This document shows positions 53,011 through 60,743 of a stretch of 64,000 bases of DNA, piece by piece (within the stretch, counting starts at the first letter, position 1; each line of letters opens with the position of its first letter). The notes under the pieces were generated by a model that saw only the letters and a program-made list of their open reading frames with translations, ran no database searches and was not told the DNA's origin. The stretch comes from Lactobacillales bacterium (GTDB lineage: Bacteria > Bacillota > Bacilli > Lactobacillales > Streptococcaceae), in contig JAISJW010000022.1 of assembly GCA_031261175.1 (NCBI GenBank), positions 124,001 through 188,000 on the forward strand, given 5' to 3'. The position numbers were made by a program, and so were the translations under genes.

Positions 53011-54330
53011 TTATCTTTCTTTCAAAGCTAGTGTAATCAGTTTATCAGACCAATCTGCCATATAAAGTGGAATATTAAGCAAATTATCATCAAGCGATAA
53101 ACTACGCAATGAATATCTAACTCTTAACTTGCTGTTATTTTTTTCGGAAAAAGTTTTAAGACTTTTACTTCTAATATTTTCTGATGCTTTCACTTCAATT
53201 GGAATTATTTCGTTTTCAAATTGAATAATAAAGTCTACTTCCGCGTGTGACGAATCGCTAGACCAATATTTTGGTTCTATTTCAAAATTCCTCCATAAAC
53301 TATTACAAATATAATTTTCTGCTAGCGATCCTTTGAATTCCTTAAATAATTTTTCTTTTTGTAAAACAAGTCGGCTGTCCAGACCTGCCATATTTGCGAG
53401 CAATCCTACATCTAGAAGATATGTCTTGAAAACCTGCCCATCGTCATAAGGTCGTAAAGGCAGAGCTTTCGCACTATTCCAGTTAACTTTTTCTATTAGC
53501 CCTGCATTTATCAGCCACTGTAAAGTTTCTTCCAAGTTTTTTGCCCTAGCACCAACACGAACTAAGCTATATATAAATTTCTTATTCTCTTTTGCTAATT
53601 GTCGTGGTAATGAATCCCAAACCAAAGTAAGTTTAGTCTGCTGTGACTTCGTCGTATGTTTGGAGAAATCATCCCTGTATGTTGCCACTAAAGCATTTTG
53701 TACTTCTTTGACTAATCCAATATCTTTGTTTTCTACCCAAGCAATCACCGCTTCAGGCATCCCTCCAATCAAATAATACTGCATCAATTTTTCTTCCATG
53801 ACATCTTTTAAAACTTCAATGACTTCGTAAATACTACTCGCTTGCTCCATTTGTGTTTCTAATCTAAGCTCCCCTGTTGCTTGGAGGAATTCTTTAAATG
53901 ATAAAGGACCCATCTGCATAAATTCGACTTTTCCTACCGCTATGCCATTTAAAGTCAAGCCTAGCAAACTTCCAGCGCAAGTAATATGATATTCAGGTTT
54001 ATCTTCATATAAATATTTAAGCGCGTTAAGCGCTTCTGGGCATTCTTGTATTTCGTCAAAAATTATCAGCGAATCCTTCGGGTTAATTGCTTCTCCATTA
54101 ATTAACGCAAGATTTTCTAATATCCTTTTAGCATCTTTAGTATTATTGAAAATCGCTCCAAGTTCTTCATTTCGGTCAAAGTTAAAGTACGCAATGTTTT
54201 TGAATTCTTTTTCGCCAAACTCTTTTAGTATCCATGTTTTTCCAACCTGCCTTGCACCTTTTAAGATCAGCGGTTTTCTATTTTTTTTATTCTTCCATTT
54301 GATTAAATCATTCAGTTTTTCTCTGTTCAT
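53011..54330 (-). CDS. AAA+ ATPase with C-terminal DUF4143 domain (ATPase 3)
   Basis: The protein has 439 residues. Walker A is KGARQVGKTWILKEFG (residues 19-34), Walker B LIIFDEIQECPEAL, and the sensor-like CAGSLLGLTL follows. The C-terminal half is DUF4143 (FKTYLLDVGLLANMAGL) ending in a PD-(D/E)xK-like strand set: SSHAEVDFIIQFENEIIPIEVKASENIRSKSL, with D, E and K in nuclease order. It belongs to a branch (COG1373) different from ATPases 1 and 2. A consensus promoter and repeats lie upstream, and a related module lies downstream. Confidence 0.87.
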   Translation of the reverse strand: MNREKLNDLIKWKNKKNRKPLILKGARQVGKTWILKEFGEKEFKNIAYFNFDRNEELGAIFNNTKDAKRILENLALINGEAINPKDSLIIFDEIQECPEALNALKYLYEDKPEYHITCAGSLLGLTLNGIAVGKVEFMQMGPLSFKEFLQATGELRLETQMEQASSIYEVIEVLKDVMEEKLMQYYLIGGMPEAVIAWVENKDIGLVKEVQNALVATYRDDFSKHTTKSQQTKLTLVWDSLPRQLAKENKKFIYSLVRVGARAKNLEETLQWLINAGLIEKVNWNSAKALPLRPYDDGQVFKTYLLDVGLLANMAGLDSRLVLQKEKLFKEFKGSLAENYICNSLWRNFEIEPKYWSSDSSHAEVDFIIQFENEIIPIEVKASENIRSKSLKTFSEKNNSKLRVRYSLRSLSLDDNLLNIPLYMADWSDKLITLALKER

Positions 54331-54351
54331 AATACACCTCCAACTAAGAAG

Positions 54352-54380
54352 AGTATAACAAAAAGTGTTTATTTTGTCAA
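54352..54380 (-). promoter_or_regulatory. Consensus promoter of ATPase 3
   Basis: On the minus strand TTGACA (54375-54380) and TATACT (54352-54357) are exactly 17 nt apart, and the ATG is about 22 nt downstream of the -10 box, behind TTGGAGGTG. The repeat units begin 4 nt upstream of the -35 box. Confidence 0.85.
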
Positions 54381-54383
54381 AAC

Positions 54384-54471
54384 AACCCGCTATTTGTGTT
54401 GTTTTTTATAAAAATAACCAGCTATTTATGTTGTTTTTCGAAAAATTAACTAGATATTCGTGTTGTTTTTC
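54384..54471. repeat. Three tandem about 32-bp units upstream of the ATPase 3 promoter
   Basis: Units start at 54384, 54416 and 54448 with a period of 32, sharing AAC(C/T)(A/C)G(C/A)TATT(T/C)(G/A)TGTTGTTTTT with the array at 52652-52772. They lie directly upstream of the -35 box, spaced close to three helical turns, so bound proteins would line up on one face of the DNA. Confidence 0.8.
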
Positions 54472-54490
54472 TTTTGCTTCAATCAAAAAG

Positions 54491-54527
54491 TTACAGACTC
54501 GTAAGAATGCGCCTTGCGAGTCTGTAA
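54491..54527 (-). terminator. Terminator of the 39-aa gene, copy B
   Basis: TTACAGACTCG and CGAGTCTGTAA form the same perfect stem as at 52789-52825, with one change in the loop. Confidence 0.88.
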
Positions 54528-54544
54528 CTTTTTTGCATTACCTA

Positions 54545-54664
54545 TTAACGATAAACAACCGAGAACTGCGAACTTCCGCTCGCCACCGATTCCGCCGCAT
54601 TCTTATCGATAAACGGCCCTGCGATCGTATTCCCAAAGTTGTCCACCACATACCAATTTCCCAT
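54545..54664 (-). CDS. Duplicated 39-residue small protein, copy B
   Basis: The ATG at 54662-54664 follows AGGGGGA at a good distance. The protein begins MGNWYVVDNFGNTIAGPFI and ends SSQFSVVYR. It lies directly upstream of the terminator and repeat array that precede ATPase 3 and downstream of the RelE-type toxin gene (15 nt gap), so it may be read with the toxin-antitoxin operon. Its DNA is more GC-rich than the ATPase gene, which suggests a separate origin. Confidence 0.75.
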   Translation of the reverse strand: MGNWYVVDNFGNTIAGPFIDKNAAESVASGSSQFSVVYR

Positions 54665-54679
54665 TTTGAATTCCCCCTA

Positions 54680-54946
54680 TTAATATATTTTTCTTCTATG
54701 TCCAACCGTAATCGCATGAATAATTAATTCTGCATCTTCGATTTGCACAATAACTCGATAATCTCCAATTCGATATCGCCACATACCCGCGTGATTGCCC
54801 ACCAAAGCTTTAGCATTGGCATATGGGTTTTCTCGCCCATCAACATTATCATGCAGCCATTGCAATATTCTTTTTGCTACCGCTTTATCTAACTTCCTGA
54901 TTTGCTTATCAAACTTTTCTGTTCGTCTAATTTGATATTTCCCCAT
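54680..54946 (-). CDS. RelE/ParE-type toxin
   Basis: The protein has 88 residues. It has the RelE-family pattern: YQIRRTEKFDKQIRKLDKAVAKRI, then MWRYRIGDYRVIVQIEDAELIIHAITVGHRRKIY, with the basic and aromatic residues of the active region at the end. RelE-type toxins cut mRNA at the ribosome. The start overlaps the antitoxin stop by one base, so expression is coupled. Confidence 0.88.
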   Translation of the reverse strand: MGKYQIRRTEKFDKQIRKLDKAVAKRILQWLHDNVDGRENPYANAKALVGNHAGMWRYRIGDYRVIVQIEDAELIIHAITVGHRRKIY

Positions 54947-55173
54947 TACTTAATACCAAACTCCGCATACAAGTCATCCATCGGTTGCGACTTCGATCCG
55001 CCAGCAACCCATTCGGCAATTGATTCGTCACCGACTTTTGCATCATATTCATCTTCAAGCTGCTCAAAAGTTTTTCTCTTCAACAACTCAGATATACTCA
55101 AACCTTCAAATTTCGCCATAAAATCGATAAAGTTTTTCTCTTCTTCCGTCACTCTAACTGATATAACTGCCAT
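54946..55173 (-). CDS. RelB/DinJ-like antitoxin with ribbon-helix-helix start
   Basis: The protein has 75 residues from the ATG at 55171-55173, preferred over the upstream GTG because AGGTG would then be its ribosome site. MAVISVRVTEEEKNFIDFMAKFEGLSISELLKR is a ribbon-helix-helix DNA-binding segment; the acidic tail (DAKVGDESIAEWVAGG) should wrap the toxin. It should repress its own promoter together with the toxin. Confidence 0.88.
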   Translation of the reverse strand: MAVISVRVTEEEKNFIDFMAKFEGLSISELLKRKTFEQLEDEYDAKVGDESIAEWVAGGSKSQPMDDLYAEFGIK

Positions 55174-55262
55174 AATAATCACCTATTCCTTATATCACCA
55201 TTATAACACCAACTACATTTGTAGTCAAGAATAGGTGGTTAGGCTTAATATTGTACGATTGT

Positions 55263-58200
55263 CTATCTACTTCTCAATTCTTTATATGAAACTTTCGCAA
55301 CTTGGTGCATCACGAACTGATAGTATTCTGTATCTTTAAACAACTTCTCGTAAGCACTAGTATTCTCCATATATAACTTCATCGTCATTTTTTCAAACTC
55401 TTTTTTATACAGATCATTCACAAACATAGCCGAATCATTGTTCTTCGCCATATGTTCCAGCTTGTGATCAGGATCATCCAGAGTTCCGTTAACAATGCTC
55501 GTCAAAATAACTCGATCAGCATCGCTAAACCCTTCGGGGAACCGACCATTAACTCGGGCAATTATCTCTTCAAGAGTCTCATCTTCGTTCGGTGCTTTTA
55601 AACTGCTTCCAGCACCGTTAAGGTTTTCAAGAATACCCGCATCTTCGTCTTCTTTTACTAAAGGAATTGCTCCTTCAAAATCTTTGGTTATTTTGAAATA
55701 TTCCAAACTTATTTTATCAGACAAATCAACATTGGCGCGTTTCTCAGCCGGCAAGAACGACAACAAATACTTCGCGAACATACTTTCTTCAAGCAGCTCC
55801 ATATCGAGCATTCGAATCAACTGCGTAACGTAGCCGTAAATCTTGATAAACTTACGCAACGATGCTCTGAAATCATATTTAACTTCATCCGACAAATCAT
55901 TATAGCGGTCTACTACCGGTTTCAAAGCACTACTCATTCGTCCAAGCAAACGTTCGTCTTGCTTCTTAGATGCCGCTCGGTAAATTGCCATAACTTTTTC
56001 AATATCTGCGGAATTATAAATTTTAAATTCGCGCAATTTCATCTGCAAACTATAAATAATATTTACGTCAATTTCGTGATCCAACGAAGTCTCTTCATAA
56101 TAAGGTTGAAATGCTTCTAAAATCTCATTTTGCGTATTAACGAAATCCAAAACGAAAGTATCATTCTTCCCTTGCATTGTCCGGTTCAACCGTGACAAAG
56201 TTTGCACCGCCTTGACTCCGCGCAACTTCTTATCAACAAACATCGTGTGCAATAACGGCTCGTCAAATCCTGTTTGATATTTCTCTGCGACAATCAGCAC
56301 GTTGAAATCTGGAGTGTGAAAAACATCTTTCAACTGATTTTCCTTAACACTTTTACCATCTTTCATAATGTTCAATTTCGGTTCTGTAAAGCTAGCACCA
56401 TCATCGTCAACTTCGCCCGAGAACGCGACCAAAACATCCATATCCGCATAACCTTTTTCAGCGATATATTCTTTAAATGCCTTCATATAACGAACGGCGT
56501 GTAACCGTGATGCCGTAACAACCATCGCTTTTGCTCGCCCGTTGATAGCCGCTTTCGTCACTTCCCTAAACTGCTCAACCATAATCTGCGTCTTTTGCGC
56601 TAGTTCATACGGGTGCAATGATTCGAAGCGGGCAATTGCCCGGGTCGCCTCTGACGTCGGAAGTTCTGGATTTTCTTCGATTTCTTTAGCGATTTTATAC
56701 GACACGTTGTATGTCATATAGTTTTGCAACACATCTAAAATAAATCCTTCATCAATCGCTTGGCGCATCGAATAAATATGGAACGGTTTATACTTCCCAT
56801 CGAGTTGCTTTTGTCCAAACGTTTCCAAAGTTACCTGTTTAGGAGTAGCTGTAAATGCAAAGAAGCTCAGATTCGGATGCTGTCCGTGGGCAAGTAATGT
56901 ATTGACCATTTCATCTTGAGAATCGACTTCTTTAGCTTCGATTTCATCTTCGAGCTCTTGATATTCCTTCAACGCCTCGGTTTTATCGGACAAGGCAACC
57001 TTTAATTTCTGCGCGCTACTTCCCGTTTGCGAAGAATGGGCTTCATCGACGATCACGGCGAAGTTGCGTTCTTTGATATCGTCGAGTTGGTCGAAGATAA
57101 CCGGGAATTTTTGTAGCGTTGTGATAATGATTTTCTTGCCGTCGTTTATCGCATTTTTCAAATCTTGCGCTGACTTGCCTTCGCCAATCGTCTCAACTAG
57201 ACCCGGCTGGTGATCAAAACTCGTAATCGTGTTCTGCAGTTGGCGATCAAGCACCGTTCTATCGGTCACTATGATGACTGTCGAGATAATCGATTCATCG
57301 GCCGCGTCGTGGGCGTTCGATAAATGATAGGCCAGCCACGCAATGGTGTTCGATTTACCACTTCCTGCACTGTGTTGAATTAGATAGTTTTTACCCGTGC
57401 TGTTGAACAGGATATCTGCTTCAACCTTTTTAACCGCGTGCCATTGATGGAATCTCGGGAAGATCAATTTGCCATCGTCAAGATTCATAAAGCGTTGTAA
57501 AATATCCATCAACGAATCTTTTTGCAAAACTTGTTCCCAAAGATAGCTTGTCGCATAGCCGGCGGTGTTTTCAGGATTGCCTTTTCCGCCAACTTCTCCC
57601 GGTCCGTTCGACCCTTGATTAAACGGCAAGAAATAAGTTTTCTTTCCATCTAATTTTGTTGTCATCCAAGCCTCATAATGGTCGACGGCAAAATAGACTA
57701 AGAACCGGCGGTTAAATTGGAATGATAATTCGCGCGCATCGCGGTCATACATAAATTGCTTTTTCGCGTGTTCCACACTTTGATTGGTGAATTGATTTTT
57801 CAACTCAATCGCAACTAGCGGAATCCCGTTCAGCGACAACACCATATCAATCGTGTTACGATTGTTAGGGCTATACGCAAATTGGCGCGTGCAAGTCAAA
57901 ATATTTTTGCGATAATTATCCATCGCCTCTTGATTCAACCTTGAACCCGGTTTGAAATAAACGAATTTCAGCGGTACGCCGCGATCCTTGATTCCGCCCC
58001 GCAAAACATCAAGTAAACCTCGACTTTGAACCTCGTCATCAAACCGCTTATATAACTTCTCTGGTGCATCGCCCTTATAAATCGTTTCATAGCGTTTCCA
58101 AGCTTTTGGCTGCGTTTCTTTAACAAATGAAACTAATTTTTCCAAATCAATTCCTCGCTCAGCATCGAATCCACCATCCTGAAAAACTTCCTTCTGATAT

Positions 58201-58271
58201 CCACCGTCAAAAGACGTCAAAAACGACTCAATATCCTGCTCAAACCTAATTTCTTTATTTTCTAATGCCAT
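55263..58271 (-). CDS. hsdR: Type I restriction enzyme, motor and nuclease subunit HsdR
   Basis: The protein has 1002 residues, a full-length HsdR. The N-terminal PD-(D/E)xK nuclease has DMVLSLNGIPLVAIELKNQ near residues 140-160. The motor has Walker A HSAGSGKSNTIAWLA and the DEAH box FAVIVDEAHSSQTG, followed by VTASRLHAVRYMKAF and QTLSRLNRTMQGK. It translocates and cuts unmethylated DNA after assembly with HsdM and HsdS. It is the last gene of the operon, 2 nt after the HEPN-type gene. Confidence 0.96.
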   Translation of the reverse strand: MALENKEIRFEQDIESFLTSFDGGYQKEVFQDGGFDAERGIDLEKLVSFVKETQPKAWKRYETIYKGDAPEKLYKRFDDEVQSRGLLDVLRGGIKDRGVPLKFVYFKPGSRLNQEAMDNYRKNILTCTRQFAYSPNNRNTIDMVLSLNGIPLVAIELKNQFTNQSVEHAKKQFMYDRDARELSFQFNRRFLVYFAVDHYEAWMTTKLDGKKTYFLPFNQGSNGPGEVGGKGNPENTAGYATSYLWEQVLQKDSLMDILQRFMNLDDGKLIFPRFHQWHAVKKVEADILFNSTGKNYLIQHSAGSGKSNTIAWLAYHLSNAHDAADESIISTVIIVTDRTVLDRQLQNTITSFDHQPGLVETIGEGKSAQDLKNAINDGKKIIITTLQKFPVIFDQLDDIKERNFAVIVDEAHSSQTGSSAQKLKVALSDKTEALKEYQELEDEIEAKEVDSQDEMVNTLLAHGQHPNLSFFAFTATPKQVTLETFGQKQLDGKYKPFHIYSMRQAIDEGFILDVLQNYMTYNVSYKIAKEIEENPELPTSEATRAIARFESLHPYELAQKTQIMVEQFREVTKAAINGRAKAMVVTASRLHAVRYMKAFKEYIAEKGYADMDVLVAFSGEVDDDGASFTEPKLNIMKDGKSVKENQLKDVFHTPDFNVLIVAEKYQTGFDEPLLHTMFVDKKLRGVKAVQTLSRLNRTMQGKNDTFVLDFVNTQNEILEAFQPYYEETSLDHEIDVNIIYSLQMKLREFKIYNSADIEKVMAIYRAASKKQDERLLGRMSSALKPVVDRYNDLSDEVKYDFRASLRKFIKIYGYVTQLIRMLDMELLEESMFAKYLLSFLPAEKRANVDLSDKISLEYFKITKDFEGAIPLVKEDEDAGILENLNGAGSSLKAPNEDETLEEIIARVNGRFPEGFSDADRVILTSIVNGTLDDPDHKLEHMAKNNDSAMFVNDLYKKEFEKMTMKLYMENTSAYEKLFKDTEYYQFVMHQVAKVSYKELRSR

Positions 58272-58273
58272 AA

Positions 58274-59482
58274 TTATTCTTCGCTCTCCTCATCAAATGA
58301 AATAGGCGTTACACTATCAAACTCCAAATTTGGAAATTTCATCACGCTAGTAATCGACTCGACTTGCGTTCTATTGTAATCTAATATATCTTGCAACGGG
58401 CGCAATGTTTCGCTCATCGCATTAATAACCGCAACGCTTGGTGCCATCATTTTTGAAATTTTATCTGTATACTCACTCAACCACGAAAAGGATGGTAATT
58501 TTATAGCTGCAATTATTTCTCCCATTCTTTCGCTCGCAATTCTAATAGACTCTACATATTCTTGAGATCTTTCGAGGCTAGCCGCTTCAAATATTTTGGC
58601 TCCGAATTTATTGTATATTACAGTGTCGCATAAAGAGTACAGCATATTTATGAATTGCTTTGATTCTTTTTTTATAAACTCATATTCTTCAAAACTAACC
58701 GATTTATTATGTGCTACCTTATTTCTTATTTTATTAAATTCTAATATGAACGCTTCTACATTGACTACTTTAAATTCATCAGCGATTATCGGTTTGAAAT
58801 ATCGCTCCCAAACAGACGTATACTCTTCCAAAATCTCGCCGTTCGAAATTCTTTGTAAAATCCCCAACACTGCTGATTCCTCTAACAAAATTATATCACT
58901 CACATTTTTGGTTTGATTTTTCAATCCTACAAAAAGTTTTATAAATATAAATTTCTCCAAATCAGAAATAGTCATTTCATCAAATATATGTTCGCTTTTA
59001 GCACTTTTTTGATTGCTTTTTAGCTTTTTTATTTTAGTTTTATCTAAAAAATGATTTTCCCACCCTTTGCCATGATCAAGAGAAAACGTCAACACTAATA
59101 ATTTTCTCAAATTATTTTCCATCTCATTAATTATCGGATATAGCTTTCCTGAATAATAAGCCGAAAGTGGTTTGTTTAGAAAAGTGATTTCATAATCATT
59201 TTTGCTACAGTGCTTTTTTAATTCGTATTTGAACTCATCGTAATATTTCATGTGCTGGTATCTAACATCAGTTATTGCATCTACCCATGCAAATAATATT
59301 CCATCGTCAACTTTGGCATCAATATTAAAAATAATTGATTTATTTATATCACTTGTTCGAAATGATAGTTCATCTCCTTCATACGAGAATGAGTCGTTCG
59401 AAAAGACTGAATCATATAGATTTTCAATTGATATTCCTTCTAGTTTAGGTATAATTACAACTTCAAACGTCAATTTAGCCAA
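58274..59482 (-). CDS. HEPN-domain protein between hsdS and hsdR
   Basis: The protein has 402 residues. The C-terminal middle part has the HEPN ribonuclease motif R-x4-H in FNKIRNKVAHNKS (R253, H258), preceded by an E/N-rich first helix (INEMENNLRKLLVLTF, near residues 118-133) as in Swt1- or Apea-type HEPN domains. The N-terminal 110 residues form a beta-rich domain of no recognised type; the C-terminal 120 residues are helical. It is AT-rich, 1 nt from hsdS and 2 nt from hsdR, so it must be co-expressed with the restriction enzyme. An RNase or abortive-infection back-up role is likely but not shown. Confidence 0.7.
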   Translation of the reverse strand: MAKLTFEVVIIPKLEGISIENLYDSVFSNDSFSYEGDELSFRTSDINKSIIFNIDAKVDDGILFAWVDAITDVRYQHMKYYDEFKYELKKHCSKNDYEITFLNKPLSAYYSGKLYPIINEMENNLRKLLVLTFSLDHGKGWENHFLDKTKIKKLKSNQKSAKSEHIFDEMTISDLEKFIFIKLFVGLKNQTKNVSDIILLEESAVLGILQRISNGEILEEYTSVWERYFKPIIADEFKVVNVEAFILEFNKIRNKVAHNKSVSFEEYEFIKKESKQFINMLYSLCDTVIYNKFGAKIFEAASLERSQEYVESIRIASERMGEIIAAIKLPSFSWLSEYTDKISKMMAPSVAVINAMSETLRPLQDILDYNRTQVESITSVMKFPNLEFDSVTPISFDEESEE

Positions 59483-59483
59483 C

Positions 59484-60743
59484 TCAAACCTCTTTCTTTC
59501 CGGTTACGTATTCGAAGATTATTGATTTTTTATAATTTTCGTATTCTACCACCAATTCGCTTTTTTCTGAAATCAACGATTCAATATCAGCAGATAACTT
59601 ATCCAAGCTATCAGCAATTTCATTTTGTTCTTCTATTTGAGGCAAAGCCAACTTTAATTGTTTTATATCGTTATATGTGACTCCCTGCCGTACTCCAGAC
59701 CCCATACCGTAATATCCTTTATTAATATCAAATGCATATAATTGATAGTAAACAAATTTACTGTTGATTTTCAATTGTGGTCGCATAGTAATATAAGCAG
59801 ATGTGATTATTCCTTTTTCCTCGACGAATCCTTGTCTAAGACTAGTATGATCGTTTTGTAGATCTGTCATCCTTAGCACAATATCTTTATAATTTATGAT
59901 ATTATATCCCTCGAACGATTCAGGTAATAATCCATCTCCGCCGTTAATGTTCTTTCGTTTTAGTTTGCCGTAAGACAAGGATAATAGGTTAGTTTCAACA
60001 AGATTTTTATTTTTATCTTTAACTTGAGTAAAATATTGCGAAATCGAATTAATACTCCACTTTTCGGGGATTTGGCCGATCCAATCGATGTGGCTGTCTT
60101 TGAGTGGGGCGTTGGGGTTGAGGCCGCGGGTGACGGCTTCGGTGATGATTGATTGTTTATATTTTTTCAACTCTTCAATCGACTCTTTCGTCTCACCAAT
60201 AATCGAATCAATGGTTGATATTTTCTCATCAATAAGAGAAACTATTGCGTTTTGTTCGATTAATTTAGGCAAAACTAGTGGCAATTTGCATATATCACTA
60301 TACGTTACTCCCTGACGAACGCCAGAACCCATACCGTAATATCCTTTAACGATATCGAAAGCAAATAGTTGATAATAAACAAACTTACTATCTACTTCGT
60401 TTCGTTTTCTGATAGTTATATATGCTGATGTTAATATGCCTTTTTCATTTACAATACCTTGTCGTAAGCTGTTATGATCGTTTTGTAAATCTGTCATTCT
60501 TAAAACAACGTCATCTATATCAACAATATTATATCCTTCAAAACTTTCAGGTAATAATCCGTCACCAGAATTAATATCTCGTCGTTTTATTTTGCCGTAA
60601 GAAAGAGATAATAAGTTAGTTTCTTGCATACCGATATTTTTTTGTTTATGGTGCTTAAAATATTGCGATATTTTATTTATTGACCAACTGTCTGGCATTG
60701 TTCCAAACCAATCAATTCCACTATCTTTCATTTGTCTGGTCAT
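59484..60743 (-). CDS. hsdS: Type I specificity subunit HsdS with two near-identical recognition domains
   Basis: The protein has 419 residues. Each half has a WFG/WIGxxPxxWSIN start, a target-recognition domain (about residues 40-158 and 250-368) and a coiled coil (SIIGETKESIEELKKYKQSII and DIESLISEKSELVVEYENYKKSII). The recognition domains share, for example, ETNLLSLSYGK, GDGLLPESFEGYNI, LRMTDLQNDH and KGYYGMGSGVRQGVTY; about three quarters of positions agree by eye. With two alike domains the DNA site should be a symmetric split sequence. It overlaps the hsdM stop by one base. Confidence 0.94.
   Translation of the reverse strand: MTRQMKDSGIDWFGTMPDSWSINKISQYFKHHKQKNIGMQETNLLSLSYGKIKRRDINSGDGLLPESFEGYNIVDIDDVVLRMTDLQNDHNSLRQGIVNEKGILTSAYITIRKRNEVDSKFVYYQLFAFDIVKGYYGMGSGVRQGVTYSDICKLPLVLPKLIEQNAIVSLIDEKISTIDSIIGETKESIEELKKYKQSIITEAVTRGLNPNAPLKDSHIDWIGQIPEKWSINSISQYFTQVKDKNKNLVETNLLSLSYGKLKRKNINGGDGLLPESFEGYNIINYKDIVLRMTDLQNDHTSLRQGFVEEKGIITSAYITMRPQLKINSKFVYYQLYAFDINKGYYGMGSGVRQGVTYNDIKQLKLALPQIEEQNEIADSLDKLSADIESLISEKSELVVEYENYKKSIIFEYVTGKKEV

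Noticed and set aside
52652..54471. Tandem units of about 32 bp resembling a CRISPR array
   Set aside because: The units follow each other without spacers, are degenerate, and no cas gene is in the window.
54365..54727. A 120-codon plus-strand frame through the repeats upstream of ATPase 3
   Set aside because: It consists of translated repeats, terminator and the complement of the 39-aa gene, and lacks a ribosome site; the minus-strand 39-aa gene explains the region better.
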